Shown here: in pieces, positions 18,442 to 27,804 of the stretch
Layout: each line of letters starts with the position of its first letter
How positions within the stretch are numbered: the stretch's first letter is position 1
NCBI GenBank assembly: GCA_020639255.1
Contig: JACKGZ010000002.1
Span: 186,001-250,000 of the forward strand
DNA: 64,000 nucleotides
Source of the DNA: Phycisphaera sp.
GTDB lineage: Bacteria > Planctomycetota > Phycisphaerae > Phycisphaerales > UBA1924
Direction of reading: 5' to 3'
Translations under genes and position numbers: made by a program
The notes under the pieces: model-generated
What the model was told of the DNA's origin: nothing
Database searches by the model: none
What the model saw: the letters and a program-made list of their open reading frames with translations, nothing else

Positions 18442-19839
18442 ATGGTGCAGTGGGTAGCGTTATTCCTTTCCTTATTAACCGTCGGAATCGCTCGTGCCCA
18501 AGGGGATCTATGCAGCCCTTTACAGGTTGCCAAGATTGTCGCGGCGGATGGGGATACCGAGGATCTGTTTGGAATATCTGGGGGGCTGTCCGGAAATGTA
18601 GCCGTGATTGGTGCCTGGGCAGACGACGAGAATGGCCACTGGTCGGGTTCGGCGTACATCTTTCGATTTGATGGGAGCGGCTGGATTCAAGAGGCCAAGC
18701 TGCTTCCGGATGATGGGTCGCCGGAGGATAGATTTGGATTTACAACCTCTGTTGATGAGAATATTGCCGCAGTGGGCGCATACCTTGATGACGACCATGG
18801 CGACAACTCAGGGGCTGTGTATATATATCGGTTGACCGGAGTCGGTTGGGTGCAGGAAGCCAAGTTGGTTCCGTCGGATGCGACGGCGCAAGCGCTCTTT
18901 GGTGCTTCGGTCTCGGTTTCTGGCGACCTTGTAGTAGTGGGTGCGGTGTTTGGTGATGGCGCCGCATCCCGGGCTGGGTCGGCTTATGTGTTCCGGTATA
19001 ACGGTATGAGCTGGGTGGAGGAGGCAAAGCTCATCGCTTCAGATGGTGCGGAGCAAGACTGGTTCGGCATCTCGGTCTCTGCACACAATGGCGTAATAGT
19101 CATCGGCGCGAATCAGGATAGTCCGATGGGCGCCCGTTCGGGATCGGCGTATATCTATCGATTGCAGGGTAACACGTGGGTGCAGGAATCGAAGCTGATC
19201 GCTTCAGATGGATATTCGTTCGATTCATTCGGACGATCAGTGTCGATTGACGGCGATATGGCCGTCGTTGGGGCCCATCTCGAAGATGATAATGGGACGG
19301 ATTCTGGTTCCGCCTACGTCTTCCGTTTCGACGGCTCATCTTGGAATCAGGACGGCAAGCTCATTTCTCTCGACGGTGCGCCCGAAGATCGCTTCGGTGA
19401 GTCGGTTTCGATTCGCGGGGATGTCATTGCAGTCGGAGCCGTAGGTGATGACACCTGGGGCGCAGATGCGGGCTCTGCGTATCTATTCAGACGTTCAAAG
19501 TCGGGATGGGTGCAGGTGGCGAAGTACTATTCGGCGGACATCACATCGGGTGATTCCTTCGGGTATCCAGTCTGTTTATCTGGCGATCAAATTCTGGTTG
19601 GCGGGTACAACAATGATGACATGGGGGTCGATTCAGGCTCGGCGTACATCTTCGATTTGAACTGTGAATTGCCCTGCCTAGCCGATACCAACGGCGACGG
19701 CGTCGTGAGCCCGGCGGACTTCAGTGCGTGGGTGGCTGCGTTCAACGCGATGAGCCCAGCGTGCGATCAGAACGGCGACGGGGCCTGCTCTCCTGCAGAC
19801 TTTTCGGCGTGGGTGAGCAACTACAACGCGGGATGCTGA
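18442..19839 (+). CDS. Secreted FG-GAP repeat protein with dockerin
   Basis: 465 residues. Signal peptide (LFLSLLTVGIARAQG). About seven repeats follow, each with an FG core (DLFGISGGLSG, DRFGFTTSV, ALFGASVSV, DWFGISVSA and so on), a VAVxGA strand and a GSAYIFR strand. This is the FG-GAP beta-propeller type, used for binding in many surface proteins. The dockerin module ends the protein. It is a clear paralogue of the minus-strand gene at 27805-29220. Codon use is visibly less GC-rich than in the flanking genes. Confidence 0.85.
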   Translation: MVQWVALFLSLLTVGIARAQGDLCSPLQVAKIVAADGDTEDLFGISGGLSGNVAVIGAWADDENGHWSGSAYIFRFDGSGWIQEAKLLPDDGSPEDRFGFTTSVDENIAAVGAYLDDDHGDNSGAVYIYRLTGVGWVQEAKLVPSDATAQALFGASVSVSGDLVVVGAVFGDGAASRAGSAYVFRYNGMSWVEEAKLIASDGAEQDWFGISVSAHNGVIVIGANQDSPMGARSGSAYIYRLQGNTWVQESKLIASDGYSFDSFGRSVSIDGDMAVVGAHLEDDNGTDSGSAYVFRFDGSSWNQDGKLISLDGAPEDRFGESVSIRGDVIAVGAVGDDTWGADAGSAYLFRRSKSGWVQVAKYYSADITSGDSFGYPVCLSGDQILVGGYNNDDMGVDSGSAYIFDLNCELPCLADTNGDGVVSPADFSAWVAAFNAMSPACDQNGDGACSPADFSAWVSNYNAGC

Positions 19840-19926
19840 GTCTGAAATTCACTCCTCGCCGTCAAGAAATAAAAAAATATTCGGAATGATCCGCAGTAGA
19901 AGCCGGGCCTGAAGTAGAATTGGACC

Positions 19927-21333
19927 ATGATGTATACAAATTCACGGTCGCTCTCTGGACATCTTGGGGCAGCGGGTCTTCTGGTACTCTGTATCGTTGC
20001 TCCGGCCCATGCGCAGCAGCAGATCAGCCCATACGCGAGTATTCAACCCGCGGACGCCGTTGCGGGCAATCTCTTCGGTCAGTCGCCTGTTATTCACGAC
20101 GGGAAGCTGTATGTCGGCGCAGTCGGTGTTCAGAACGGCGGCAACGCCGGGACTGGCGGCGTGTATGTCTTCGATGTACAGACGCTCGCGCAGGAGAACT
20201 ACATCTACGCGACGACGTCGCCTCCCGCTCTCCCGCCGGAGCAGTTCGGGCAGTCGATCGCGGTGCAGGATGGCAGGGTGCTCGTCGGCAGCCGCGAGGA
20301 CGATCCCAACTCGACGGTGAAGGCCGGGGCCGCGTATCTGTTTGAGTATCCGTCCGGCAATCAGCTTGCGAGGTACACACAGACCTTTGGCAACGACAAT
20401 TGGCAATCGCCCTATTTCGGCGAGAGTGTTGCGTTGGTCGGTGATGTCGCGGTTGTCGGCGACTCTTGGGGCGCTTGGAGTACGACCTTCAGCAGCAGTG
20501 ACGGCACGGTCAATTTCTTTGATACTACTACCGGCCAGCAAGTTGAGAGTCTCAGCGGCAGGTTTTTCCCCAGCGGCTACTTTCACTTCGGAAAGGTCCT
20601 TGCCACCTGGAACGATCAGCTCATCGTTGCATTTGATCAGGCCCCGGGCATCTATTTCTATGATGCGGATACGCAAGAGTTTTTGTATGAGATCGTATCG
20701 CCAGCTCTTGGGACACTGAGCAATGCGAGGTTCTTTGGAACCGATATCGCCATCTATGGCGACATTATGGTCGCGAGCGACTCAGAAGTGTTCGGCAACG
20801 AGGCTGTCCTGACGGCGGTGTACGTGTTCGATCTGACAACGCAGGAACTGATCCGTACCATCAGAATTTTACCCGATGACGGCTATCTGGGCTTTGGTAG
20901 AACTGTTGCGGTGAACGACAAGTACTTGATTGCAACGCGCCCCGATTATGCGAACCAGACTACGATTATCTATGTTTACGACACCGTAACAGGCGAACTC
21001 ATCGGTGAACTGTTGCCACTCATGAACGGGTCGAGCACCGCATCGATCGGCTACAATGTCATTCTCAATGGAGACACCCTTTTCGTCAACTGCCGTGCGA
21101 ATGACGATCTTCTCCCGAGCCCCGGGGACGCCATGCTCGCTTACGATCTCTCGCAGCTCGGCGCGACGTGCATAGCTGACACAAACGGCGACGGTGTTCT
21201 GAGCCCCGCTGACTTCAGCGCCTGGGTTGCCGCCTTCAACGCCATGTCGCCCGCCTGTGACCAGAACGGCGACGGGACCTGCACGCCGGCGGACTTCTCG
21301 GCTTGGGTCGCCAATTACAACGCGGGGTGCTGA
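19927..21333 (+). CDS. Secreted beta-propeller-like protein with dockerin
   Basis: 468 residues. Signal peptide (GLLVLCIVAPAHAQQ), then repeats with the pattern NLFGQSPVIHDGKLYVGA, QFGQSIAVQDGRVLVGS, YFGESVALVGDVAVVG and GFGRTVAVNDKYLIATR. These are degenerate FG-GAP-like blades alternating with YVFD or FEYP strands. The dockerin module is at the C-terminus. No catalytic motif is seen. The upstream gap of 87 bases is AT-rich. Like the previous gene, its codon use is more AT-rich than the surrounding core genes. Confidence 0.8.
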   Translation: MMYTNSRSLSGHLGAAGLLVLCIVAPAHAQQQISPYASIQPADAVAGNLFGQSPVIHDGKLYVGAVGVQNGGNAGTGGVYVFDVQTLAQENYIYATTSPPALPPEQFGQSIAVQDGRVLVGSREDDPNSTVKAGAAYLFEYPSGNQLARYTQTFGNDNWQSPYFGESVALVGDVAVVGDSWGAWSTTFSSSDGTVNFFDTTTGQQVESLSGRFFPSGYFHFGKVLATWNDQLIVAFDQAPGIYFYDADTQEFLYEIVSPALGTLSNARFFGTDIAIYGDIMVASDSEVFGNEAVLTAVYVFDLTTQELIRTIRILPDDGYLGFGRTVAVNDKYLIATRPDYANQTTIIYVYDTVTGELIGELLPLMNGSSTASIGYNVILNGDTLFVNCRANDDLLPSPGDAMLAYDLSQLGATCIADTNGDGVLSPADFSAWVAAFNAMSPACDQNGDGTCTPADFSAWVANYNAGC

Positions 21334-21388
21334 GCGGGTTGTCAGTTCGTGGGCTCCCGGCTCGGGGGCATGCGGGCTACCCTGTTTC

Positions 21389-21994
21389 ATGGCGGCCCAG
21401 CTGAGCGACAACACGGGGATGCTGCTGATCATCAGCGGCCCGAGCGGGGTGGGGAAGACGACCATCACCCGCGCGGTCGAGGCGCAGATTCCCGGCAGTG
21501 TTTTCAGCGTGAGTGTGACAACCAGGCCCAAGACCGCCGCCGACCACGAGGGCGTGGACTACTGCTTTGTCGACGACGAGCGATTCGACCGGATGGTCGA
21601 GCGGGATGAGCTGCTTGAGCACGCGAATGTCTTCGGAAAGAAGTACGGCACGCCCAGCGCGTGGGTGGACGAACAGCTCGACCAGGGGCGCCTGGTCATC
21701 CTGGAGATCGACGTGCAGGGAGCCGAGCAGGTGAAAGCCAAGCGGCCCGGCGCGTTTGCGATGTTCATCGAGCCGCCGAGCGAGGATGAGCTGCTGGCGA
21801 GGCTTCGTGCGCGGCAGCGCGAGGACGAGGCGACGATCCAACGTCGGTTCGCCGAGGCCAAGCGCGAGATCGAGAGGGCCAGAAGCGGGGGGGTGTACGA
21901 CACCTTCCTTGTGAACCGGAACCTGGATGAGGCGATCTCCGAGGCGGTTCGGCTGGTCGGTGAGGCAAGAGCTGCGCTCGCGGCGAAGGCGTAG
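21389..21994 (+). CDS. gmk: Guanylate kinase
   Basis: 201 residues. It phosphorylates GMP to GDP. The P-loop SGPSGVGKTT is at residues 16-25, the GMP-binding region includes SVTTRPKTAADHEGVDYCF, and EIDVQGAEQV and the basic RARQREDEATIQRRF lid segment follow in the usual order. The nearest alternative start is the ATG at 21419, giving MLLIISGP. A housekeeping gene sitting between two clusters of dockerin genes. No rpoZ or other usual neighbour is present. Confidence 0.95.
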   Translation: MAAQLSDNTGMLLIISGPSGVGKTTITRAVEAQIPGSVFSVSVTTRPKTAADHEGVDYCFVDDERFDRMVERDELLEHANVFGKKYGTPSAWVDEQLDQGRLVILEIDVQGAEQVKAKRPGAFAMFIEPPSEDELLARLRARQREDEATIQRRFAEAKREIERARSGGVYDTFLVNRNLDEAISEAVRLVGEARAALAAKA

Positions 21995-22085
21995 CGCCCG
22001 TTTCAACATGAAGCGGTCCGGGGGCCGATGGGAGGCATCCGGCGGCGTCGTGCGCGGTGCACGTGCTGCCCATGGAGCTTTCATC

Positions 22086-22955
22086 ATGCGCACGCAGACA
22101 CTCGCGGCGACACTTCTGGTTGTGCTCGGTGCAGCCGGGTCGGCCGCTCAGGATGGGGTCGAGCGCCGGGGTGGGATCATCTCGGACACAGACTACAACA
22201 TTTTCGGCCAGGAGTCCGAGCCGATCGAGTCGCCGTTCGCGACGGATCGCGCCCGCACACGCACGGGCGTGTTCGTGGTGCCCGTCGGGCGATTCAGCAT
22301 CGAGGGCGGCGCGACGTACACCTACGACGACGAGGACGACGTCGAGGTCGAAACCGTCTCCGGGCCGGAGCTTCTGGTTCGTGCGGGCATCGTGCCCCGC
22401 GTCGAGGGGCGATTGGGCTGGACGGGCTTTCAGCGCGTCGACGTCTCGACCACCGGCTTCGACGACGCCACCGACGGCATCACGGACATGAACGCGGGCG
22501 TGAAGGTCTCGATCTTCGAGCAGAACACGGGCATCGTCCCAGCGATGGCCGCGATCGTCGAGGTGAACATCCCGATCGGTGATGACGATTTCACGACGGA
22601 CCGCGCCGACCCCTCGATCGAGCTCGCGTTCGATTACAACGAGATCCACGAGATCTTCGGCTTCTCGGGCTCGGTGAAGGTCACCTCACTCGAGAACCAG
22701 ACCACCGAAGACGACTACATCCAGACCGGCGTGGCGCTCAGCTTCGATCAGCGCTGGGACGAAGAGGTCGAGACGTTCCTCGAGTACTTCACATTCGTGA
22801 ACAGCGACAGCGACATCGAGGACACACACTTCGCGCAGGCAGGTGCGATCTTCAAGATCCTGCCGCAGGTGACGGTCGACGTACGCATCGGTATCGGCCT
22901 GACGAACGACTCGACGGATGTCTTCGCCGGCGCGGGCGGCTCGGTCAGCTTCTGA
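22086..22955 (+). CDS. Outer-membrane beta-barrel, transporter-like
   Basis: 289 residues. A signal peptide ends around GSAAQDG. The body alternates polar and hydrophobic residues in strands (FSIEGGATYTYDDEDD, VEGRLGWTGFQRVDVS, VDVRIGIGLTNDS) and ends VFAGAGGSVSF with a terminal Phe, which is typical of outer-membrane barrels. It resembles the transporter family of small barrels annotated as MetA-pathway-like. GGAG 9 bases upstream supports the start. The substrate is unknown. Confidence 0.7.
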   Translation: MRTQTLAATLLVVLGAAGSAAQDGVERRGGIISDTDYNIFGQESEPIESPFATDRARTRTGVFVVPVGRFSIEGGATYTYDDEDDVEVETVSGPELLVRAGIVPRVEGRLGWTGFQRVDVSTTGFDDATDGITDMNAGVKVSIFEQNTGIVPAMAAIVEVNIPIGDDDFTTDRADPSIELAFDYNEIHEIFGFSGSVKVTSLENQTTEDDYIQTGVALSFDQRWDEEVETFLEYFTFVNSDSDIEDTHFAQAGAIFKILPQVTVDVRIGIGLTNDSTDVFAGAGGSVSF

Positions 22956-23003
22956 TTCGAACAGCGCAGAACCGCTCCTGAACAACGTGCAACGCAACGG
23001 ACG

Positions 23004-23033
23004 CAGGCCCCGGGGAACATCTCCTCCCCTCGG
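23004..23033 (+). terminator. Possible terminator hairpin
   Basis: AGGCCCCG pairs with CGGGGCCT (8 bp) around a C-rich loop, downstream of the beta-barrel gene. There is no T-run after it, so it may be a weak or factor-assisted terminator. Confidence 0.4.
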
Positions 23034-23121
23034 GGCCTGTGTCGTGTGTGTGGCGGGGCAGAGATGAGGCGTTCCGCCCGCGATGGGATAGGTTCGCGTT
23101 GCGGCTGCGATCAAACGGTGA

Positions 23122-24066
23122 TCAATCGCAGCCCCGGTTGTACGCCGCGACCCAGGCGCTGAAGTCGGCCGGAGTGACGGCGAGATCGTTGTTCTGATCG
23201 GCGATGAAGTCGCCCCGGTTGTAGGCGGCAACCCACGCCGAGAAGTCGCCCGCTTCGAGCACGCCGTTGCGGTTTGTGTCGGCCTTGCAGACGTTGCCGG
23301 GGCGAACGAAGATCGCGCTGGCCTCGACCGGGAGGGTCCATGTGTCGACGAGCGTCGAGGTTTCGGCGTCGTATACGCTCACTTCGCCCATCGAGCGCGT
23401 AAACAGCGTGAAGTCGCCCGTGTAGCCGGCGTCGACGACTTCTTGCGTGACGTAGTAGCCGTCGTCGGGGCCGCCCGCCCAGAGGATGCGCCTGGCGTCG
23501 TCCAGGTTGTCGGCGACCACGAGCGCCTCGGGCCTTGCAGCGAGCGTACGTATTGCAGAGGGCATCGTGCCAAACAGCGACCATGTACTCTCGCCCTGCG
23601 CCTTGCGATGGATTTCGCCTGTGTTCGTGCCGACATACATGTCGCCGTCGAAGAGCAGCACGCTTGTCACGCCCGCGGGTGCGTCGATCGTGTCCTGCGG
23701 GAAACCCACGGCCAGCGGCGTGCGCATGACGCTGCCGTCGGCTTTCACGACGATCGCGTCTTCGCCGTCGATCGCCATGTCGACAATCTGCACACCGGTC
23801 CAGGCGCCGGTTTCGAAGACGCCCGTTACGCCGTCGAGTTGCCAGAGCCCGCCGAACGAATCGGCGACGAGCAAGTCGGAGCCGAGCGGCTGGATGCTCA
23901 CGATCGGGCCGATGCAGAAGCAGGCGAAGTAGGTGAACTCGCCGGTGTCTGAGTCGGCGACGTAGACGGCTCCAGCGGGGCCGCCGACGAAGATCTGGTC
24001 GTCGGCGCTTGCGGTCGTCGCGGCGGCTGCGAGCAGGGCGATGGCTGCGGTGCGGATGTGTGTCAT
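23122..24066 (-). CDS. Secreted beta-propeller-like protein with divergent dockerin
   Basis: 314 residues. Signal peptide (LLAAAATTASADD). The body has repeated strands ending in short acidic turns (GGPAGAVYVADSDTG, GSDLLVADSFGGLWQLD, DGDMYVGTNTGEIHR), consistent with a YncE- or kelch-like propeller. The C-terminal dockerin is unusual: DTNRNGVLEAGDFSAW and DQNNDLAVTPADFSAW keep the first and last cysteines but lack the two middle ones. A dyad (see 24157-24175) lies 91 bases upstream of the start. Divergent from the LuxR-type gene. Confidence 0.8.
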   Translation of the reverse strand: MTHIRTAAIALLAAAATTASADDQIFVGGPAGAVYVADSDTGEFTYFACFCIGPIVSIQPLGSDLLVADSFGGLWQLDGVTGVFETGAWTGVQIVDMAIDGEDAIVVKADGSVMRTPLAVGFPQDTIDAPAGVTSVLLFDGDMYVGTNTGEIHRKAQGESTWSLFGTMPSAIRTLAARPEALVVADNLDDARRILWAGGPDDGYYVTQEVVDAGYTGDFTLFTRSMGEVSVYDAETSTLVDTWTLPVEASAIFVRPGNVCKADTNRNGVLEAGDFSAWVAAYNRGDFIADQNNDLAVTPADFSAWVAAYNRGCD

Positions 24067-24156
24067 GGCGTGTATCTCCTGCCACGAAGGCGGTTTGGAA
24101 TATGTGTCCCCATGCTGGGCAACAGGCCTATCTTCGAGGATTTTGGGGGCCCAACA

Positions 24157-24175
24157 ACCCATCTAAATAGATGGT
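24157..24175. promoter_or_regulatory. Dyad operator candidate between divergent genes
   Basis: CCATCT-AAAT-AGATGG, a perfect 6-bp inverted repeat with a 4-base spacer, in the gap between a dockerin gene (minus) and a LuxR-type regulator gene (plus, start 34 bases away). A near-copy with the same flank CAACCCATCT lies at 52094-52114 upstream of another dockerin gene. Size and symmetry suit a dimeric helix-turn-helix regulator. Confidence 0.55.
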
Positions 24176-24208
24176 CCCACAAAGAATGTTCTGGAGTAGT
24201 CTGATGAG

Positions 24209-25096
24209 ATGGGTGGACAGGAACCAGACATCACGCAGAGAGCCGGGAGATCTCGGGCTCGGCGGGGCGACATCCGCCGGGTGTACACCCTGATCGACCG
24301 CTGCCGGGTGCTCGGGGACGATGCCCCGGCCTGGCGCCGGTGCGCGATGGAAGGGTTGATGGACCTCCTGCCCGCAGATGTGGCGATCGGGAATGAACTG
24401 GCGGACCTGCGGGATCTGGCGGACAAGGGGTGGAAGGGCGTGCCCCCTGGCGCGCCGGCGAGGTCGCCGAGCCACGGCGCGATCCGTATCGGCTTTACGA
24501 CGAAGAAGCAGCGCGAGGCGTGGGAGCGGTACGCCGAGGAGACGCCCGTGCACCGCACGCCCGAGTTCACGACGCTGCTCAAGGCGGACACACCGAGCGT
24601 GACGCGATCACGCCGCCAAATCTGGGACGACGCGAGCTGGTACCGCTCGAAGGCGTTCAACGAGATCCACAAGGTCGCGGGGCTGGACGACTACATCATC
24701 TCGATCTGCCGGATTCCGGGGACGCGCCGATCGAGTTCGATCTGGGTGCACCGCGCGATCGGGGCCGAGCCCTTCGGGCGGCGTGAGTGGTACCTGCTCG
24801 ATCTGACACACCGGGAGCTGGCGCGCCAGATCGGCGGACCGGTGGCGAGCACGCTCCAGCCCACGCCTGCGACGCTGACCAGGCGTCAGCGCGAGACGCT
24901 GGAGCTGATGCTGGCGGGAATGACCGAGAAGCAGGCAGCGGCGAGCATGGGCATCGGCGTGCCCACCGTGCACGAGAACGTGCAGGCGATCTACAGTCAC
25001 TTCGGCGTGCACTCACGCTCGGAACTCTCGGCGCATTTCATCCGCCGATACCGCAGTGCGCTGAACGATGCGCAGCTCGGTGAAGACGAGGACTAA
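24209..25096 (+). CDS. LuxR-type transcriptional regulator
   Basis: 295 residues. The C-terminal domain from about residue 222 is a LuxR/GerE helix-turn-helix: LTRRQRETLELMLAGMTEKQ, AAASMGIGVPTVHENVQAIY, then FGVHSRSEL. The N-terminal part (ADVAIGNELADL, SWYRSKAFNEIHKVAGLDDY, ISICRIPG) looks like a GAF- or PAS-like sensory domain rather than a receiver, since there is no phospho-acceptor signature. It is divergent from a dockerin gene, with a dyad in the gap, and ends 6 bases from the convergent next gene. Autoregulation through the dyad is plausible but inferred. Confidence 0.85.
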   Translation: MGGQEPDITQRAGRSRARRGDIRRVYTLIDRCRVLGDDAPAWRRCAMEGLMDLLPADVAIGNELADLRDLADKGWKGVPPGAPARSPSHGAIRIGFTTKKQREAWERYAEETPVHRTPEFTTLLKADTPSVTRSRRQIWDDASWYRSKAFNEIHKVAGLDDYIISICRIPGTRRSSSIWVHRAIGAEPFGRREWYLLDLTHRELARQIGGPVASTLQPTPATLTRRQRETLELMLAGMTEKQAAASMGIGVPTVHENVQAIYSHFGVHSRSELSAHFIRRYRSALNDAQLGEDED

Positions 25097-25102
25097 GGGC
25101 GA

Positions 25103-25789
25103 TCAGCATCCCGCGTTGAAGTTGGCGACCCACGCCGAGAAGTCTGCGGGCGTGCAGGAGCCATCGCCATTCTGATCACACGCCGGGCTCATTGTGTTGA
25201 AGGCGGCGACCCAGGCGCTGAAGTCGGCGGGGCTGAGCATGCCGTCGCCGTTGGTGTCGGCGACGCATTCTGGTGACGCGTACGCGATGACAAGGTTGTC
25301 GAGCTCAAGCCACATGCTGAAGCTGAAAGCGGGAAACAGCGTGATCTGTGTGACGGGCTCGGAGAATTCGATCACGCCGAAATCGCCGGGGTTGGCACCG
25401 GCGAAGTCGCTCGGCTGGTAGAACACGAGATCGTCAGTTGCGGTGTGAAATTGGATGGCGATGTCGAGGATATTCATCCCAATCGCGGAGACGGGCCTGT
25501 CGAAGTGGATGCCGACGGTCGCGCTGGTGTCAGAGTTCGAGGCGCCGCCGATGACGAGTGTGTTGTTCACGATCGATGCGCCAGCCAGGAAATTGCTGGT
25601 GAGGGTGAATGCATCGAAGACGAGTGTGCCATCCGGCTTCACCTTGGTGGGGCCATCGTTGAAGTCTTCGACGGCGAAATCGGTGAGCCCAGACGTATAT
25701 GTTGCTTGGTCCGTGATATAGATGTTCTGAGCCGAGGCGCTTGCGGTCACGGCGAGTGCACAACTCAGGGCCATTCGATGGGCTTTCAT
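25103..25789 (-). CDS. Secreted dockerin protein of unknown fold
   Basis: 228 residues. Signal peptide (MALSCALAVTASASAQN). The body is a single beta-rich domain: VEDFNDGPTKVKPDG near the start, DTSATVGIHFDRPVSAIGMN in the core, and VIEFSEPVTQITLF. This resembles the beta-sandwich surface domains named choice-of-anchor in other bacteria. A full four-cysteine dockerin ends the protein. AAAGGAG 7 bases upstream marks the start. The catalytic or binding role is unknown. Confidence 0.8.
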   Translation of the reverse strand: MKAHRMALSCALAVTASASAQNIYITDQATYTSGLTDFAVEDFNDGPTKVKPDGTLVFDAFTLTSNFLAGASIVNNTLVIGGASNSDTSATVGIHFDRPVSAIGMNILDIAIQFHTATDDLVFYQPSDFAGANPGDFGVIEFSEPVTQITLFPAFSFSMWLELDNLVIAYASPECVADTNGDGMLSPADFSAWVAAFNTMSPACDQNGDGSCTPADFSAWVANFNAGC

Positions 25790-25953
25790 CGCGTTTCTCC
25801 TTTGGCTCAATCGCTTCCGTACTCACGAAGAATGAGTGGAAGCCCGGATATAGAAATAGGATAACACATTGCGTTCGCCGAGCGACCCCAAATGCGGAAT
25901 GCGGTTGCATTTTGAGATGAAGCTTGAATGTGTGTGCCTGATTTCGGATTGAT

Positions 25954-27684
25954 TTATGGACAACCGGCGTTGAAGTTGGCGACCCAGGCCGAGAAGTCGG
26001 CAGGCGAGCACATGCCGTCGCCGTTCTGATCGCACTCGGGTGCCATGGTGTTGAAGGCGGCGACCCAGGCGCTGAAGTCGGCGGGGCTGACCACGCCGTC
26101 GTGGTTTGTGTCGGCGAGGCAGTCACTCGGGGTGGTGCCCTGGAACTCGGCGGCACCGATGTCGATGACAGGAGGGAGCCCGCCGTCGACACCCGTGTCC
26201 GGCGTGCCGGTGTCGTCGTGGAACCTGGGCTGACCGTAGATATCGAAGCTGACGAACGGGCTGACGAAGAGGTTGTTGCCCGCGTCGATCGCGGGGGAGC
26301 CGGGCATGAGTCGGACATTGTCGTCGGCGGTGCCGAAGACGTTGTCCGGTCCGTTGCTGTCGACGAAAAGCGGGTTCAGACTCGAAGACCCGACGCCGTT
26401 GATCGGCGGGGCCATCGGTCCCGAGCCCAAGTACTGAATCAGACACCGATCGGCTGTGGCGCTCCCGCCCGAGATGAAGATCGAGCGGCGCTGGTCCGCG
26501 GTACCTGTGCCGGTGTTCTCGTACACGATCGTGTTGTCCATGTCGAGAACGCCAGCGGCTAGCTCGATGCCCGCGGCGAACGGGGCGGATGTCGAGTTGC
26601 CCGCGATGGTCGAGCCGATGATGCGGAGTGTTTCCGGGCCGTCCTTGCTGATCGCGCCGCCCTGGCCCGCGCAGCTGTTTCCGATGATCAGCGTGTTCTC
26701 GATGAGCAGCGATTCATTGGCCGAGTCCATGTCAAGGAACAGTGCGCCGCCGCTCACGGTCCCCTGGCTCACGCTGTTGCTGCGGATGATCGAGTTGCGC
26801 AGCTCGTGATCGCCGGCGCCCAGGTAGTACAGCGCACCGGCCCGGAACGCCTGGTTGTTCTCGAACAGTGCGCCGTCGATGCGCGTGATCGCTGTGGTTG
26901 AGGTGTGGTTCAATAGGACCGTCGAGAGCGATGTGGAGCCCGGGTGGTCGCGGAACTCGCAGCGCAGAACCTCCTGAAAGATGTTCGCGGTCGAGCCGTC
27001 GAGCCAGAGTGCACCGGAGGTGTTGGCGACGAAGTCGGTATCGATGATCGAGACGGGTATCGAGACGCGAACGGCGAACTCGCCGGAATTGCCTTGGATC
27101 AGGCATCGATCAATGACCGCGTTCGAAGCGTTGGTGCCTCCGAGATAGATAGCCGAACCGGGATCGATCGACGAGCATTGGGTAATGAAGAGCTGGCGCA
27201 ACGCCGGAGTCGCGCCGCTCGCATAGACGCCCGCACCGCGCGAAGTTGCGCCGGCTCCGGAGACATCCGCGGTGCCTTTCTTGATGACAAAGCCGTCAAG
27301 TACGGTGCCCACACCCGGCGCGGCGATCGTGACGATGCTGTAGGAGTTCGTGTTTCCGCCGTTGAGTTCTGTGATGTTGAGCGTTGGGTTTCGCGCGATG
27401 AAGACGCTCTCGGTTCCGTTGAAGCCGCCGTAGACCCCGACTCCGGACGGGATCGTGAATGTGGCGTTGCGACCTGCGGGCGCGACGGGCTCGTAGATCC
27501 CTTCGGCGACCCACAGCTGGTCGCCTGTGCTTGCGGCGGCGAGCGCGTCGGTGAGTGATTTGTACGCCAAGGCCCACGAAGAGCCATTGCCACCAGGGGC
27601 GGCGTCGATGTCGACCCGCAGGATGTCGGCCTGGGCTGTGCCGGCGATGGTCAGAGCGAACGCGATCCGGTGTGTGTGGCGCAT
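25954..27684 (-). CDS. Secreted choice-of-anchor Q-like beta-helix protein with dockerin
   Basis: 576 residues. Signal peptide, then the characteristic opening DAAPGGNGSSWALAYKSLTD followed by ALAAASTGDQLWVAEGIYEP. This is the usual start of right-handed beta-helix proteins called choice-of-anchor Q. Helix coils follow (GAGVYASGATPAL, SLLIENTLIIGNSCAG, LRIIGSTIAGNS), then VSPFVSFDIYGQPR and DIGAAEFQG closing the helix, and the dockerin. AAGGGGG precedes the ATG. Probably a surface or extracellular binding protein or lyase; no catalytic residues were identified. Confidence 0.88.
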   Translation of the reverse strand: MRHTHRIAFALTIAGTAQADILRVDIDAAPGGNGSSWALAYKSLTDALAAASTGDQLWVAEGIYEPVAPAGRNATFTIPSGVGVYGGFNGTESVFIARNPTLNITELNGGNTNSYSIVTIAAPGVGTVLDGFVIKKGTADVSGAGATSRGAGVYASGATPALRQLFITQCSSIDPGSAIYLGGTNASNAVIDRCLIQGNSGEFAVRVSIPVSIIDTDFVANTSGALWLDGSTANIFQEVLRCEFRDHPGSTSLSTVLLNHTSTTAITRIDGALFENNQAFRAGALYYLGAGDHELRNSIIRSNSVSQGTVSGGALFLDMDSANESLLIENTLIIGNSCAGQGGAISKDGPETLRIIGSTIAGNSTSAPFAAGIELAAGVLDMDNTIVYENTGTGTADQRRSIFISGGSATADRCLIQYLGSGPMAPPINGVGSSSLNPLFVDSNGPDNVFGTADDNVRLMPGSPAIDAGNNLFVSPFVSFDIYGQPRFHDDTGTPDTGVDGGLPPVIDIGAAEFQGTTPSDCLADTNHDGVVSPADFSAWVAAFNTMAPECDQNGDGMCSPADFSAWVANFNAGCP

Positions 27685-27804
27685 GACGAAGCCCCCTTGA
27701 TTGAAGAGGGCCCAGTATGACGCAGAGTGCGGAGTTCTCCAAGCCCGCGTTTGCAGAATATGGGTGCCGAATTCTCTATTTTCACACTATCGTGGCGGAC
27801 TCGC

